A stretch of 64,000 nucleotides of DNA, taken from Arthrobacter sp. (GTDB lineage Bacteria; Actinomycetota; Actinomycetes; Actinomycetales; Micrococcaceae). The stretch spans positions 267,659 through 331,658 of the forward strand of contig JAITLQ010000007.1 of NCBI GenBank assembly GCA_031277795.1, read 5' to 3'. The translations under genes and the position numbers were made by a program. Below the pieces are notes generated by a model. The model saw nothing but the letters and a program-made list of their open reading frames with translations, had not been told where the DNA came from and did not search any database. Shown one piece after another: positions 24,494-33,031 of this stretch (its first letter is position 1; every line of letters starts with the position of its first letter).

Positions 24494-24794
24494 GGGGGCG
24501 GGAAGGCTTCGGGGCCTGGGCTTCGGGGCGCGGGCCCGGAGGTGAGCGCACGACGGCGTGTGGTGGCGCCGGGCGGGCGGCGCGCCGCCCGGCGGTCGTG
24601 TCCCGGGCGCCACGCGCGCCGGCGGTTGCCGGTCGCCGGTTGCCGGGCGTGAGCCGGCGCGGGCCGAGCTCGCGACGCACATGAGTCGACGGGGCCGGCG
24701 CCGGCTCTGCGGGACTGGCGTCAGCGGGCGGCCCACTGGCCGCATGCCCACGGTGCCGTGTCCCCTCGGAGGCGAGCACGCGCCGTCGGGCGGG
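24494..24794. other. Gene-free GC-rich spacer between convergent genes
   Basis: I see no credible gene. The stretch is very GC-rich with short self-complementary segments, for example CGCCGGGCGG (24568-24577) facing CCGCCCGGCG about 8 nt further on. This suggests extra structure between lpdA and the convergent DUF3105 gene. Confidence 0.4.
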
Positions 24795-25721
24795 TCACAT
24801 GCCGGCGCTGGGGTCCAGCGTGCCGCTGGGATTGGGCACGAGCGAGCCGCTCGCGGCCGGGTTGCCTCCCGTGCCGGTGGGCACGCCGTCGACGGGTGCG
24901 CCGAGCTCGGGGGAGTAGGTCTTCGAGTAGCGGAACACGTCGATGAACTTCTGCAGGCGCGGGTCGCTCGCGGAGTTCACGCGCAGCTGGTGACCCCACG
25001 CGCTGATGACGACGGGGGCGGGGAGCTTCTCCGAGTCCCACGGGGAGAGCACGAGGTAGCGGTTGCCGGTCTTGCCGCCCTGGGAGTCGGTGCCCTCGAT
25101 GAGCGACTGCTTCTCCACGAGCGCCTGCAGCGTTGCAACGTCGGAGGCCGAGAGCGACGGGCGGTAGCTGATCCACACGGCGCCGTGCTCCATGTCGTGG
25201 ACGGCGCGCTCGGTGGGGACCGGCTCGGTGTACGTTCCGGCGTTCATCCAGACCGGGGCGTGCTGGCCACCCACGGCGGGGACCACGGCGTAGTCGACGG
25301 GTGTGGTGACGTGTAGGTGGGACAGCGTGCCGGCGTTCGCCTGGCCGGGGGCCGGGTAGCCGGAGGTGTCCCACGCCAGGACACCGTCGATGCCGCTCGT
25401 GTCCTTGACCCGGGCCGGCGTGGCCTGCTTGACGGGCGTTCCCTGCGGCGCCGCCGGGATGACCTGCGCCGCCGTGTCCAGGCTGGGGGCGGCCGCGGCG
25501 CTGGAGGTCGCGGCGCTGCTGCCGGGGGTGGCGGGGTTCGACGACGACGGCGAGGCCGTCGCTGCCGTCGGCGCCGACGAGGCGGCGGGAGCGGGCGAGG
25601 AGGAGCCCCCGAGATTCTCCGTGGTGGCCGAGCAGGCGGAGAGCCCGAGCGCTGCGATGAGCAGCATCGGGGCGAGGCGGCGGGCGCGCGGGGAGAGCAC
25701 AGAAACAGACATGCGCCCCAT
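24795..25721 (-). CDS. DUF3105 lipoprotein
   Basis: A 308-residue secreted lipoprotein. A basic N-terminus (SPRARRLAP) precedes a hydrophobic segment ending in lipobox LGLSAC, followed by a long Ser/Ala/Pro/Thr-rich linker to about residue 100. The DUF3105 domain then shows HLHVTTPVDYAVVPAVGGQHAPVW, the VHDMEHGAVWISY histidine motif and SAWGHQLRV. The conserved His residues suggest metal or ligand binding, but the family has no assigned function. Two in-frame ATGs three codons apart (25721 and 25712) precede the signal; the upstream one is favoured by a GGGAG at short distance. It ends convergent to lpdA. Confidence 0.85.
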   Translation of the reverse strand: MGRMSVSVLSPRARRLAPMLLIAALGLSACSATTENLGGSSSPAPAASSAPTAATASPSSSNPATPGSSAATSSAAAAPSLDTAAQVIPAAPQGTPVKQATPARVKDTSGIDGVLAWDTSGYPAPGQANAGTLSHLHVTTPVDYAVVPAVGGQHAPVWMNAGTYTEPVPTERAVHDMEHGAVWISYRPSLSASDVATLQALVEKQSLIEGTDSQGGKTGNRYLVLSPWDSEKLPAPVVISAWGHQLRVNSASDPRLQKFIDVFRYSKTYSPELGAPVDGVPTGTGGNPAASGSLVPNPSGTLDPSAGM

Positions 25722-25785
25722 CTTGCTCCCGCTTCCTGCGCGTTGCCCGCATCGCCCCGCGGCCCCGGCCGGTGGCTGGGTAGAG

Positions 25786-26211
25786 CTAGACGTGGGCGGC
25801 GGCGTTGCGCAGCCAGTCCCGCAGGGCCTCGGTGTGTTCACGCCACGCGGGGTCCTCGGCCTCGTCCCAGAGCTCGGCCAGCTCGGACTCTTCGCCGCGC
25901 AGCACCGCCTCGAGGGCGCGGACGGCGAGGCCGGCCAGCTGCGGGTCCAGCCCGGCGCGTAGATCCGCCGCCCACTCCGTGACCTCTCCCGGGAGCGCGC
26001 CGGTGACCCCCTCGAAGGCGTGGCCGAGCCGGGCGAGCGCGGCCGCCGCTGCCACCGCCTCGGAACCGGCGTCCGCCTCCTCGACGCCGCCCGGTTCCAC
26101 GGCCGAGGCCAGCGCCGCGCGCAGCGGTTCGAGGCCGCCGCTGTCCTCCAGATCCGCCGCCCAGTCCATGGCGGCATCATTCTCGAACGGCTCGTGACCC
26201 CATGCGCCCAT
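25786..26211 (-). CDS. DUF4259 family protein
   Basis: A 141-residue protein starting MGAWGHEPFENDAAMDWAADL, the hallmark N-terminus of DUF4259 proteins (MGtWG-x-PF-x-ND-x-A-x-DW). The rest is Ala/Leu/Glu-rich helical sequence with several LRxxL repeats. The family is widespread and uncharacterised. It precedes the DUF3105 lipoprotein gene by 64 nt on the same strand, so co-transcription is possible. Confidence 0.88.
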   Translation of the reverse strand: MGAWGHEPFENDAAMDWAADLEDSGGLEPLRAALASAVEPGGVEEADAGSEAVAAAAALARLGHAFEGVTGALPGEVTEWAADLRAGLDPQLAGLAVRALEAVLRGEESELAELWDEAEDPAWREHTEALRDWLRNAAAHV

Positions 26212-26324
26212 GCGTGTGTCCCCTCACGTGGTGATGTGTGCTCCGGCACTGCTCTCGGTGCCCGGGCCGAGCGTAGCGCGGAACCCCGTCAACACGCCCG
26301 CGGCGTTGCCATTACCCTTTCCCC

Positions 26325-26828
26325 ATGGCATACCACGCTGATTCCTCCGATCTCGTTCAGAAGGAGGTCCTGTCCTGGGACCTCTTCGGCACCGCCGGGC
26401 GCGAACTCGCCCAGAGCATCGCCGACTCCGGCTACCAGCCGGAGATCATCATCGCCGTGGCGCGCGGTGGCCTGCTGCCGGCCGGCCACCTTTCCTACGC
26501 GCTCGGAGTCAAGCTCTCCGATGCGATCAACGTGGAGTTCTACACGGACGTCAATGAGACGCTGCCGGATCCCATCCTGCTCGAGCCCATGCTCGACACC
26601 GCCTCCCTCAAGGGCAAGCGCCTGCTGGTGGTGGACGATGTTGCCGACTCCGGCCGCACGCTCGCCCTGGTGCTCGAGCTGCTGCGCAAGCAGGGGGCCG
26701 AGTGCCGCTCGGCCGTCATCTACTCCAAGTCCGCCTCGGTCGTGGAGCCGGACTACGTGTGGCGCCGGACCGACGAATGGATCGTCTTCCCGTGGTCGGA
26801 TCAGCCGCCGGTCACCGCCCAGGCCTGA
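26325..26828 (+). CDS. Phosphoribosyltransferase (purine salvage type)
   Basis: A type I PRTase of 167 residues. AVARGGLLPAGHLSYALG lies in the N-terminal half, and the PRPP-binding motif VVDDVADSGRTL near residues 105-116 is followed by a flexible C-terminal hood (YVWRRTDEWIVFPW). The terminal motif resembles xanthine/guanine and Gpt-like transferases, so transfer of ribose phosphate to a purine base is likely. The exact base is not clear. ATG at 26325 is close to the divergent DUF4259 gene (about 110 nt). A terminator lies between it and the RidA gene. Confidence 0.88.
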   Translation: MAYHADSSDLVQKEVLSWDLFGTAGRELAQSIADSGYQPEIIIAVARGGLLPAGHLSYALGVKLSDAINVEFYTDVNETLPDPILLEPMLDTASLKGKRLLVVDDVADSGRTLALVLELLRKQGAECRSAVIYSKSASVVEPDYVWRRTDEWIVFPWSDQPPVTAQA

Positions 26829-26915
26829 TCCTCCCGGCGCGGCCGCCGCGCCGACCCACCACCGCGCCGACCCTCCGCCGCCGCTGCGCCGCCGTCCGCG
26901 GCTGCCGCGTTGCCT

Positions 26916-26964
26916 GCCCGCCCCGCCGCCCCGCGTTCCAGCGAGGGGCGGCGGGGCGGGCTTT
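26916..26964 (+). terminator. Terminator between the phosphoribosyltransferase and RidA genes
   Basis: A perfect 17-bp stem GCCCGCCCCGCCGCCCC with its complement (26945-26961) and a 12-nt loop, followed by TTT. Confidence 0.8.
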
Positions 26965-27016
26965 CCTGATGCGGCGGATCACTGTTGTGATCGCGGGGAC
27001 GGTGCCAGGATGGGCT

Positions 27017-27418
27017 ATGACCTCCATCCAGCGCCTGCGCCCCGAGGGGCTCGTGTTCTCGCCAGCCTTCAGCCACGTGGCCGTCGTCCCGCCCGGCGCG
27101 CGCACCATCTACGTGGGCGGCCAGAACGCGGTCGATGAGCAGGGGGTGCTCGTCGGAGCCGGCGACGTCGCGGCTCAGGCCAGCGCGGCGCTGGCCAACG
27201 CCCGCCTCGCCTTGGCTGCGGCGGGTGCCGGGTTGGGCGACGTGATCTCGTGGACCGTGCTCTTTGTCCAGGGGAGCGACGTGGCGGCGGCCTACGCAGC
27301 CATCGGCCCGCAGCTCTCCTCGGCGCACCCGCCGCTCGTCACGAGCGCGCTCGTGGCGGGGCTGGCCGTGCCCGGCGCCCTCGTGGAAATCGCCGCCGTC
27401 GCGGCGCTCGTCGGCTGA
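27017..27418 (+). CDS. RidA (YjgF/YER057c/UK114) family protein
   Basis: A 133-residue RidA-fold protein. Family members deaminate reactive enamine/imine intermediates or act in related catabolic steps. Typical strings are FSHVAVVPPGARTIYVGGQNAVDEQG near the N-terminus, DVAAQASAALANARLALAAAGAGLGDVI, and a final VEIAAVAAL strand. The usual catalytic arginine of the true RidA group near residue 105 is not obvious: the region reads HPPLVTSALVAGLAVPGALVEIAAVA. It is therefore more likely a Rid subgroup lacking imine deaminase activity (inference). ATG at 27017 after AGGA. The gene is monocistronic and convergent with an MFS gene. Confidence 0.88.
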   Translation: MTSIQRLRPEGLVFSPAFSHVAVVPPGARTIYVGGQNAVDEQGVLVGAGDVAAQASAALANARLALAAAGAGLGDVISWTVLFVQGSDVAAAYAAIGPQLSSAHPPLVTSALVAGLAVPGALVEIAAVAALVG

Positions 27419-27508
27419 GCGCGGGGCGTCGGGGCCTCTCGGGCGTCGAGCCTCCCGTCGCTTCGGTCTGGGCCCGTTCCGCCTGGGGTTCCCCGCTGGG
27501 CCCGTGCG

Positions 27509-27524
27509 GCCCGGGGCCCCGGGC
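27509..27524. terminator. GC palindrome between convergent RidA and MFS genes
   Basis: A perfect 16-bp palindrome GCCCGGGGCCCCGGGC immediately before the end of the minus-strand transporter gene, with additional flanking complementarity. It is a candidate bidirectional terminator. Confidence 0.4.
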
Positions 27525-27534
27525 TTGGGCCGTC

Positions 27535-29004
27535 TCAGGCCTCGGAAGCCGCCGCTCGCTCGTTGGCCCGCGACCCGGAGAGTACGGCGCAGGCCAGGGT
27601 GATCGCGGCCGCCGCGCTGAGGTAGATCCCCACCGCCGCGACTCCACTGCTCGCGTCGAGCCACACCGCCACGTAGGGCGTGGCGGCTGCACCCAGGAGC
27701 GCCGCGAGGTTGCTGGACAGGCCCGTGCCGGAAAAGCGCAGGCGGGCCGGAAAGAGCCAGGGGAGGAGCGCCGAGGCCGTCCCCGAGGAGAGGCCCATGA
27801 GCACCATGCCGACGAGGATGAAGAGCCGGAAGCGTGCGGGCATGCCTCCGGCGTCAGCGCCGCTGGCCATGCTGGCGAACCACCAGGGGAAGCTTGCCCC
27901 GAAGCACAGCACCAGCACCGCGACGGCGGCCGCGGCCCGGCGCGGGCCCCACCGGTCGGCGAGCAGGCCCGCCGCGAGGACCGCCAGGGCAAAGCCGGGC
28001 ACCCCGGCCAGCTGCGCCAACACGACGTCGCCGTAGCTCGCCCCGGCGCCGCCGGTCTGGGCGGGACGCAGCGCATGGGAGAGGCTCCAGGCGATCATCA
28101 GGTAGAAGATCACGTACATGCTCAGCATGGCGGCGGCGCCCAGGAGGACCGAGCCGGGGCGCTGTCGGACGACCTCGAGCACCGGGCGCCGCGAGCGGGC
28201 CCCCGCCTCGAGCACGTCGGCGAAGTCGGGAGCCTCTTGCACCCCACGCCTGATCCACCAACCAACGAGGGCCATGAGCACGGCCGCGATGAAGGGCACG
28301 CGCCAGCCCCAGGTCATGAACTCGCCCCCGGGTTCGTCGCCGAGGGCGGCCAGGAGCAGTAAGTAGGCACCGTTGGCGAGGGCGAAGCCGAACGGAGCCC
28401 CCAACTGCGGCCAAGCGGCAGCGAGCCCCTTGCGGCCGGTGCGGGCGTGCTCGGTGGCGAGCAGGGTGGCGCCGGTCCACTCGCCGCTGAGGCCGAGGCC
28501 TTGGCAGAAGCGCAGGACGGCGAGGAGCGCCGGAGCCCAGACGCCGATCTGCGTGGCGGTGGGCAACAGGCCGATGAGGACGGTCGCGCCACCCATCAGA
28601 CCGAGGGAGAGCAACAAGCTCGTGGTCCGGCCCAGGCGATCCCCGAGGTGCCCGAACAGGACGGCGCCGATGGGCCGCGCAACGAAGGCTGCGGCGAACG
28701 TCGCGAGCGAGGCAAAGAGCGCCCCCTGCTGATCGGCCCCGCCGAAGAACAATGCGGGGAAGACGGCCACGGCGGCTGTGGCATAGAGGTAGAAGTCGTA
28801 GAACTCCAGCGTGGTCCCCACGACCGTGGCCGCCAGCACCCGTGACGTAGACGTGGGTGCCGTCGGGGTTGCCGACGCCGTCGCCGATGCAGCGGTCCCG
28901 GAGCCCGCGGCAGCGGCGGACAGCGGGTCGGCCGGGGCGCCGGGGCCCGCGGGGCGGTGCGCCGGGGCCGCCGACGAGGGCTGCGGGAGGGGGAGCTCAG
29001 ACAT
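27535..29004 (-). CDS. MFS transporter, metabolite:H+ symporter type (paralog 1)
   Basis: A 12-helix MFS protein of about 489 residues with a long Ala/Pro/Ser/Thr-rich N-terminal extension (about 45 residues). The MHS-subfamily marks are the first helix VVGTTLEFYDFYLYATAAVAVFPALFF, then RPIGAVLFGHLGDRLGR and RFCQGLGLSGEWTGA in the A-motif region. Members carry organic acids, shikimate, proline/betaine and similar compounds with H+; the substrate is not predictable. It is clearly similar over its whole length to the next gene (29504-30895) and probably arose by tandem duplication. No strong Shine-Dalgarno at ATG 29004; a GTG two codons upstream is an alternative. A C7-GTTC-G7 hairpin lies 90 nt upstream. 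Confidence 0.88.
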   Translation of the reverse strand: MSELPLPQPSSAAPAHRPAGPGAPADPLSAAAAGSGTAASATASATPTAPTSTSRVLAATVVGTTLEFYDFYLYATAAVAVFPALFFGGADQQGALFASLATFAAAFVARPIGAVLFGHLGDRLGRTTSLLLSLGLMGGATVLIGLLPTATQIGVWAPALLAVLRFCQGLGLSGEWTGATLLATEHARTGRKGLAAAWPQLGAPFGFALANGAYLLLLAALGDEPGGEFMTWGWRVPFIAAVLMALVGWWIRRGVQEAPDFADVLEAGARSRRPVLEVVRQRPGSVLLGAAAMLSMYVIFYLMIAWSLSHALRPAQTGGAGASYGDVVLAQLAGVPGFALAVLAAGLLADRWGPRRAAAAVAVLVLCFGASFPWWFASMASGADAGGMPARFRLFILVGMVLMGLSSGTASALLPWLFPARLRFSGTGLSSNLAALLGAAATPYVAVWLDASSGVAAVGIYLSAAAAITLACAVLSGSRANERAAASEA

Positions 29005-29090
29005 GAGCACGAGCCTGACACGCGCAGGGGGCTTGGGGGCCAAGCATGCCGAGCCGGGGTGCTCGAGGTTTGACCACAGCGACGTCGGCT

Positions 29091-29108
29091 CCCCCCCGTT
29101 CGGGGGGG
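29091..29108. promoter_or_regulatory. C7/G7 hairpin upstream of MFS paralog 1
   Basis: Seven C (29091-29097), GTTC, seven G (29102-29108): a homopolymeric hairpin about 87-105 nt upstream of the transporter start, read in the minus-strand leader as C7-GAAC-G7. Homopolymer tracts of this length are uncommon here and could vary by slippage. Confidence 0.45.
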
Positions 29109-29304
29109 CGCGGGGACGGCGCAAGCCGGCCGGCCGGCGTCGTACCGTTGCCTCGAGGTTGCGCCGTGAGGCCGCACCGGTGAGGCCTCACCGGCCGCGC
29201 CGCTGAGGCCGCCAGCCGCGCCAGCGACGCCCCGCTCGCCCGGCCGTGCCGCTGAGGCCGTTCGGCAGCACCGGTGATGGGCCCCGGCAGCCCCCCATCA
29301 GCGG

Positions 29305-29360
29305 ATCGGAGTGGGTTCGGTACGTTTTTCGGCCCGAGACCGTACCAAACCCACTCCGAT
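29305..29360. repeat. Long inverted repeat (20-bp arms, 16-nt loop)
   Basis: Arms ATCGGAGTGGGTTCGGTACG (29305-29324) and its complement (29341-29360), 19 of 20 paired. The loop begins TTTTTCGG. Located between the two MFS genes, 300 bp upstream of the left one and 140 bp beyond the end of the right one. Confidence 0.8.
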
Positions 29361-29404
29361 GCGCGGGTGTGGGGGCCGGTCGTGGGAGGGGCCTCGGGGT
29401 GCAG

Positions 29405-29477
29405 GCAAAAACCGAGCCCCGCTGAACATTTCGACGTACTCGAGTGCACGGAAAGTCCAACGGGGCTCGGTTTTCGC
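29405..29477 (-). terminator. Probable terminator of MFS paralog 2 (20-bp arms)
   Basis: Arms 29405-29424 and 29458-29477 pair at 18 of 20 positions around a 33-nt loop. On the minus strand the stem ends in CGGTTTTTGC, supplying a T-run, 27 nt beyond the transporter stop. The arm ending in CGGTTTTCGC gives the plus strand a T-run too. Confidence 0.65.
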
Positions 29478-29503
29478 GCCGGCGGCCCGGCGGCGCCGGC
29501 GGG

Positions 29504-30895
29504 TTACAGCTTGGCCAGGTCCACGTTCTTCGTCTCGGGGGAGAAGAACAGGGCCACGAGCGTCAGGACGGCGCCCAGCGTCAGGTAGAGGCCCACGGCA
29601 CCCACACCGAAGTCGGCGTTGAGCCACACGGCCATGTACGGCGTGATGGCGGCACCCAGGATGGAGGAGACGTTGTACGCGATGCCGGAGCCGGTGTAGC
29701 GAACGTTCGTCGGGAAGAGCTCGGGCAGGATCGCCGACATGGAGCCGAAGGTCAGGCCCATGAGCGTCATGCCGATGCACAGGAAGACCAGCACGCGCCA
29801 CACCGACACGTCGGCGCCGGTCCCGGTCAGCGCCGGATCGATGAGGAACTTGAACGTCAGGCCGAAGAGCGCGATGCACGCGGTGATGACCAGCTGCGAG
29901 GAGCGGCGGCCGTACTTGTCCGCGAGCCAACCGGAGACCGGCACGAACGCCGCGAAGAGCAGCACGGCGATCAGCTGCAGGATCAGGAACTCCTGGTACG
30001 GGATGCCGAGCATGCCGGCGGAGGGCTTGCCGATGCCGTAGGAAAGGATCCACGCGGTCATGAGGTAGAAGAGCACGTAGGTCGCCAGCATGATGAAGGT
30101 GCCCTGGATCATCTGCACCCAGCTGGTCTTGAAGACCTCGGCCACGGGGGCCTTGACGACCTTCTTCTTTTCCTGCGCCTCGGCGAAGACCGGCGTCTCC
30201 TGCAGCTTGAAGCGCACCCACAGCCCGATCGCGACCATGACGATCGAGGCAAGGAACGGGATGCGCCATCCCCACACGAGGAACTCGTGGGAGACGCCGT
30301 CGGGGTTGGCGGCCGAGTTGAAGCCGAACGCGATCGTCAGGATGAGGAAGAAACCGTTGGCGATCATGAAGCCGAACGGGGCGCCGAGCTGGGGCCACAT
30401 CGCGGCGCGGGCGCGCTTGCCCTCCTCCGCGTACTCGGTGGCCAACAGCGACGCGCCGGACCACTCGCCGCCGAGGCCGAGGCCCTGGCAGAAGCGCAGG
30501 ATGGTCAGCATGGCCGGGGCCCACAGCGAGATCTGCTGGTAGGTCGGCAGCAGGCCGATGAGGAACGTGGCGATGCCCATGGTCAACAGCGCGCCGATGA
30601 GCGTGGCCTTGCGCCCCACGCGGTCGCCGAAGTGGCCGAAGATGATGGAGCCGATGGGGCGCGCAATGAAGGCGGCGGCAAACGTGGCCATCGAGGCGAG
30701 CAGCTTGGCCGTGTCGTCGTTGCCCGTAAAGAACAGGGCGGGGAAGACGGCGACGGCGGCCGTCGCGTAGACGTAGAAGTCGTAGAACTCGATCGTGGTG
30801 CCGATGAGCGAGGCAAGGATGACGCGCGAGCGGGGCGTGTCGTTCTTCGTCGCTGCGGAGGGCGCCGCGGGGGCGGAACCTGGGGTGGCTGACAT
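29504..30895 (-). CDS. MFS transporter, metabolite:H+ symporter type (paralog 2)
   Basis: A 463-residue, 12-helix MFS protein of the MHS subfamily. The first helix is LIGTTIEFYDFYVYATAAVAVFPALFF. A-motif region RPIGSIIFGHFGDRVGRK, RFCQGLGLGGEWSGASLLATEYA and C-terminal VDLAKL follow. The N-terminal extension is shorter than in paralog 1. ATG at 30895 is preceded by AAGGA at 7 nt. Extensive identity with the 27535-29004 gene marks them as tandem paralogs. The substrate is unknown, perhaps an organic acid or osmolyte. The gene lies beyond the end of the acyl-CoA carboxylase gene, with a terminator between. Confidence 0.9.
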   Translation of the reverse strand: MSATPGSAPAAPSAATKNDTPRSRVILASLIGTTIEFYDFYVYATAAVAVFPALFFTGNDDTAKLLASMATFAAAFIARPIGSIIFGHFGDRVGRKATLIGALLTMGIATFLIGLLPTYQQISLWAPAMLTILRFCQGLGLGGEWSGASLLATEYAEEGKRARAAMWPQLGAPFGFMIANGFFLILTIAFGFNSAANPDGVSHEFLVWGWRIPFLASIVMVAIGLWVRFKLQETPVFAEAQEKKKVVKAPVAEVFKTSWVQMIQGTFIMLATYVLFYLMTAWILSYGIGKPSAGMLGIPYQEFLILQLIAVLLFAAFVPVSGWLADKYGRRSSQLVITACIALFGLTFKFLIDPALTGTGADVSVWRVLVFLCIGMTLMGLTFGSMSAILPELFPTNVRYTGSGIAYNVSSILGAAITPYMAVWLNADFGVGAVGLYLTLGAVLTLVALFFSPETKNVDLAKL

Positions 30896-31027
30896 GGGCC
30901 GTCCTTCGGGTGCAAGGGAGCGCTTGATTGGTATCACGTTACGCCGCTGTTCACTCCTTGGTTATACGGTCTCGAATGGTGAGACGCGGGGCTTGCGTGG
31001 GGCGAGGCGGGGCACGGTGAAACAGAA

Positions 31028-31067
31028 CGACGGCGGCCGCCCACCTTGAGGTGGGCGGCCGCCGTCG
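31028..31067 (-). terminator. Terminator of acyl-CoA carboxylase alpha gene
   Basis: A perfect 18-bp stem CGACGGCGGCCGCCCACC with its complement and TTGA loop, 20 nt beyond the minus-strand stop. Confidence 0.75.
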
Positions 31068-31086
31068 AGCGGTGCTGGGCTAGCGC

Positions 31087-32868
31087 CTACTCGGCGTCCT
31101 CGATCACGGCGATCGTCTCGCCGGCCGTGACGGTGCCGCCGGGCGCGGCGTGCAGCTTCTTGATGACGCCCGACTTGTGCGCGGTCAGGGGCTGCTCCAT
31201 CTTCATGGCCTCGAGGACCACCACGAGATCGCCCTCGGTGACCTTCTGGCCCTCCTTGACGCCCACCTTGACGATGGTGCCCTGCATGGGCGAGGTCAGC
31301 TCGTCGCCGCCCGCCGCGCCGCCGGCGGCCTTGGCACCAAAGCGCTTGCGCTTGGGCTTGGCGGCACCCGCGGAGGGCTTGCCGGCCGCCACAGCGAGGG
31401 AACCGGGCAGGGTCACCTCGAGGCGCTTGCCGCCCACCTCGACGGTGATGCGCTGCAACTCGTCCTCGTCCTCCTCCTCGGCCGCGACGGCCTTGAAGGG
31501 AACGATCGTGTTCTTGAACTCCGTCTCGATCCAGCGCGTGTGGACGGAGAACGGGGTCTCGTCGTCGGCCGGGACAAAGGCCGGATCGGCCATGACGGCG
31601 CGGTGGAAGGGCGCCACCGTCGGCATGCCCTCGATGACGAGCTCGCCCAGGGCGCGGCGGGCGCGCTCGGCCGCCTGGCGGCGCGTGGAGCCCGTGACGA
31701 TGAGCTTGGCGATCATCGAGTCGAAGTTGCCGGAAACCTTCTCGCCCTCCTCCACGCCGGTGTCGACGCGCACGCCGGGACCGGTGGGGAAGCGCAGCTT
31801 GGTCAGCGTGCCGGGGGCCGGCATGAAGTTGCGGCCGGCGTCCTCGCCGTTGAGGCGGAACTCGAAGGAGTGGCCGCGCAGGACCGGGTCCTCGTAGCCG
31901 AGCTCCTCGCCGCGGGCGATGCGGAACTGCTCGCGCACGAGATCGATGCCGGAGACCTCCTCGGAGACGGGGTGCTCCACCTGCAGGCGGGTGTTGACCT
32001 CGAGGAAGGAGATGACGCCGTCCTGGCCCACGAGGAACTCGCACGTGCCGGCGCCGTCGTAGTTCGCCTCCTTGAGGATGGCCTTGGACGCCGAGTAGAG
32101 GCGGTCCAGCTGCTCCTCGCTCAGGTAGGGGGCCGGGGCCTCCTCGACGAGCTTCTGGTTGCGGCGCTGCAGCGAGCAATCGCGGGTGGAGACCACCACG
32201 ACGTTGCCGTGCTGGTCGGCCAGGCACTGGGTCTCCACGTGGCGGGGCGCGTCGAGGAAGCGCTCGACGAAGCACTCACCGCGGCCGAACGCCGCGGTGG
32301 CCTCGCGCACGGCGGACTCGTAGAGCTCGGGGATGTCGGAGCGGTCGCGGACGACCTTGATGCCGCGCCCGCCGCCGCCGTAGGCGGCCTTGATCGCGAG
32401 GGGCAGGCCGTGGGCGTCCGCGAAGTCGAGGACCTCCTGCGTCGAGGTGACGGGGTCCTTGGTGCCGGGCACGAGCGGGGCGCCGACCTTCTCGGCCAGG
32501 TGGCGGGCCTTGACCTTGTCGCCGAGCTGGTCGATGGCGGCGGGGGAGGGGCCGATCCACGTGAGCCCGGCGTCGATGACGGCCTGGGCAAAGCCGGCGT
32601 TCTCCGAGAGGAAGCCGTAGCCGGGGTGGATCGCGTCCGCGCCCGACTTCTTGGCGGCGGCGAGCACCTTCTCGATGTCCAGGTAGGACTCGGCGGCGGT
32701 GTTGCCACCCAGCGCGAACGCCTCGTCGGCCAGGCGCACGTGCAGCGCGTCCCGGTCGGGGTCGGCGTACACGGCGACGGAGGCGATGCCCTCGTCTCGC
32801 GCTGCGCGGATGACGCGAACGGCGATTTCGCCACGGTTGGCGATGAGGACCTTGGTCAGTGACGGCAT
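31087..32868 (-). CDS. accA3: Acyl-CoA carboxylase alpha chain: biotin carboxylase plus BCCP
   Basis: Carboxylates biotin with ATP and bicarbonate and carries it to the beta subunit, for malonyl- or methylmalonyl-CoA formation. The 593-residue protein has the biotin carboxylase start [22 protein letters not shown], the ATP-grasp region [10 protein letters not shown] and [16 protein letters not shown] sequence (here [16 protein letters not shown]). The C-terminal BCCP domain has the biotinyl lysine at about 556 in [12 protein letters not shown] at 32868 lies 12 nt after AAGGAG. The gene symbol follows the mycobacterial homologue. Epsilon and beta subunits lie at 40616-42474 and the biotin ligase at 43630, all parts of one system. 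Confidence 0.95.
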   Translation of the reverse strand: MPSLTKVLIANRGEIAVRVIRAARDEGIASVAVYADPDRDALHVRLADEAFALGGNTAAESYLDIEKVLAAAKKSGADAIHPGYGFLSENAGFAQAVIDAGLTWIGPSPAAIDQLGDKVKARHLAEKVGAPLVPGTKDPVTSTQEVLDFADAHGLPLAIKAAYGGGGRGIKVVRDRSDIPELYESAVREATAAFGRGECFVERFLDAPRHVETQCLADQHGNVVVVSTRDCSLQRRNQKLVEEAPAPYLSEEQLDRLYSASKAILKEANYDGAGTCEFLVGQDGVISFLEVNTRLQVEHPVSEEVSGIDLVREQFRIARGEELGYEDPVLRGHSFEFRLNGEDAGRNFMPAPGTLTKLRFPTGPGVRVDTGVEEGEKVSGNFDSMIAKLIVTGSTRRQAAERARRALGELVIEGMPTVAPFHRAVMADPAFVPADDETPFSVHTRWIETEFKNTIVPFKAVAAEEEDEDELQRITVEVGGKRLEVTLPGSLAVAAGKPSAGAAKPKRKRFGAKAAGGAAGGDELTSPMQGTIVKVGVKEGQKVTEGDLVVVLEAMKMEQPLTAHKSGVIKKLHAAPGGTVTAGETIAVIEDAE

Positions 32869-32910
32869 GTGTGTGCCTACTCCTTCACTCGGGACGCCTG
32901 GGAGCTTATC

Positions 32911-32984
32911 GGATTTGTGTGGTTCCCACGCTTCGCGCCGCCGAGTGCACGGCGCATGGGCTCAAATTTTGTTGGGTTCCCACA
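32911..32984 (-). promoter_or_regulatory. Two direct copies of a GGTTCCCAC motif upstream of accA3
   Basis: GATTTGTGTGGTTCCCAC (32912-32929) and a close relative, AATTTTGTTGGGTTCCCAC (32965-32983), lie 53 bp apart in the same orientation upstream of the carboxylase gene. Each is weakly self-complementary (TTGTNGGGTTCCCACAA). They are AT-rich relative to the surroundings and sit where a regulator of lipid synthesis could bind (inference). Confidence 0.45.
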
Positions 32985-33031
32985 AAGGCGAGGCGGGGCA
33001 GGGCCTCACGGCCCGACGTCGGGCGGGCGGC

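Larger units (their letters stand above)
29005..29503. other. 500-bp intergenic region rich in inverted repeats between two MFS paralogs
   Basis: No gene is supported; small open frames on either strand overlap the repeats and lack coding character. It holds the C7/G7 hairpin and two long inverted repeats (29305-29360 and 29405-29477). AT content is locally higher around the repeats. Confidence 0.5.

Noticed and set aside
29188..29588. Small open frames of about 90-104 codons on both strands between the MFS genes
   Set aside because: They overlap the inverted repeats, have no ribosome-binding site or coding character, and contradict each other.
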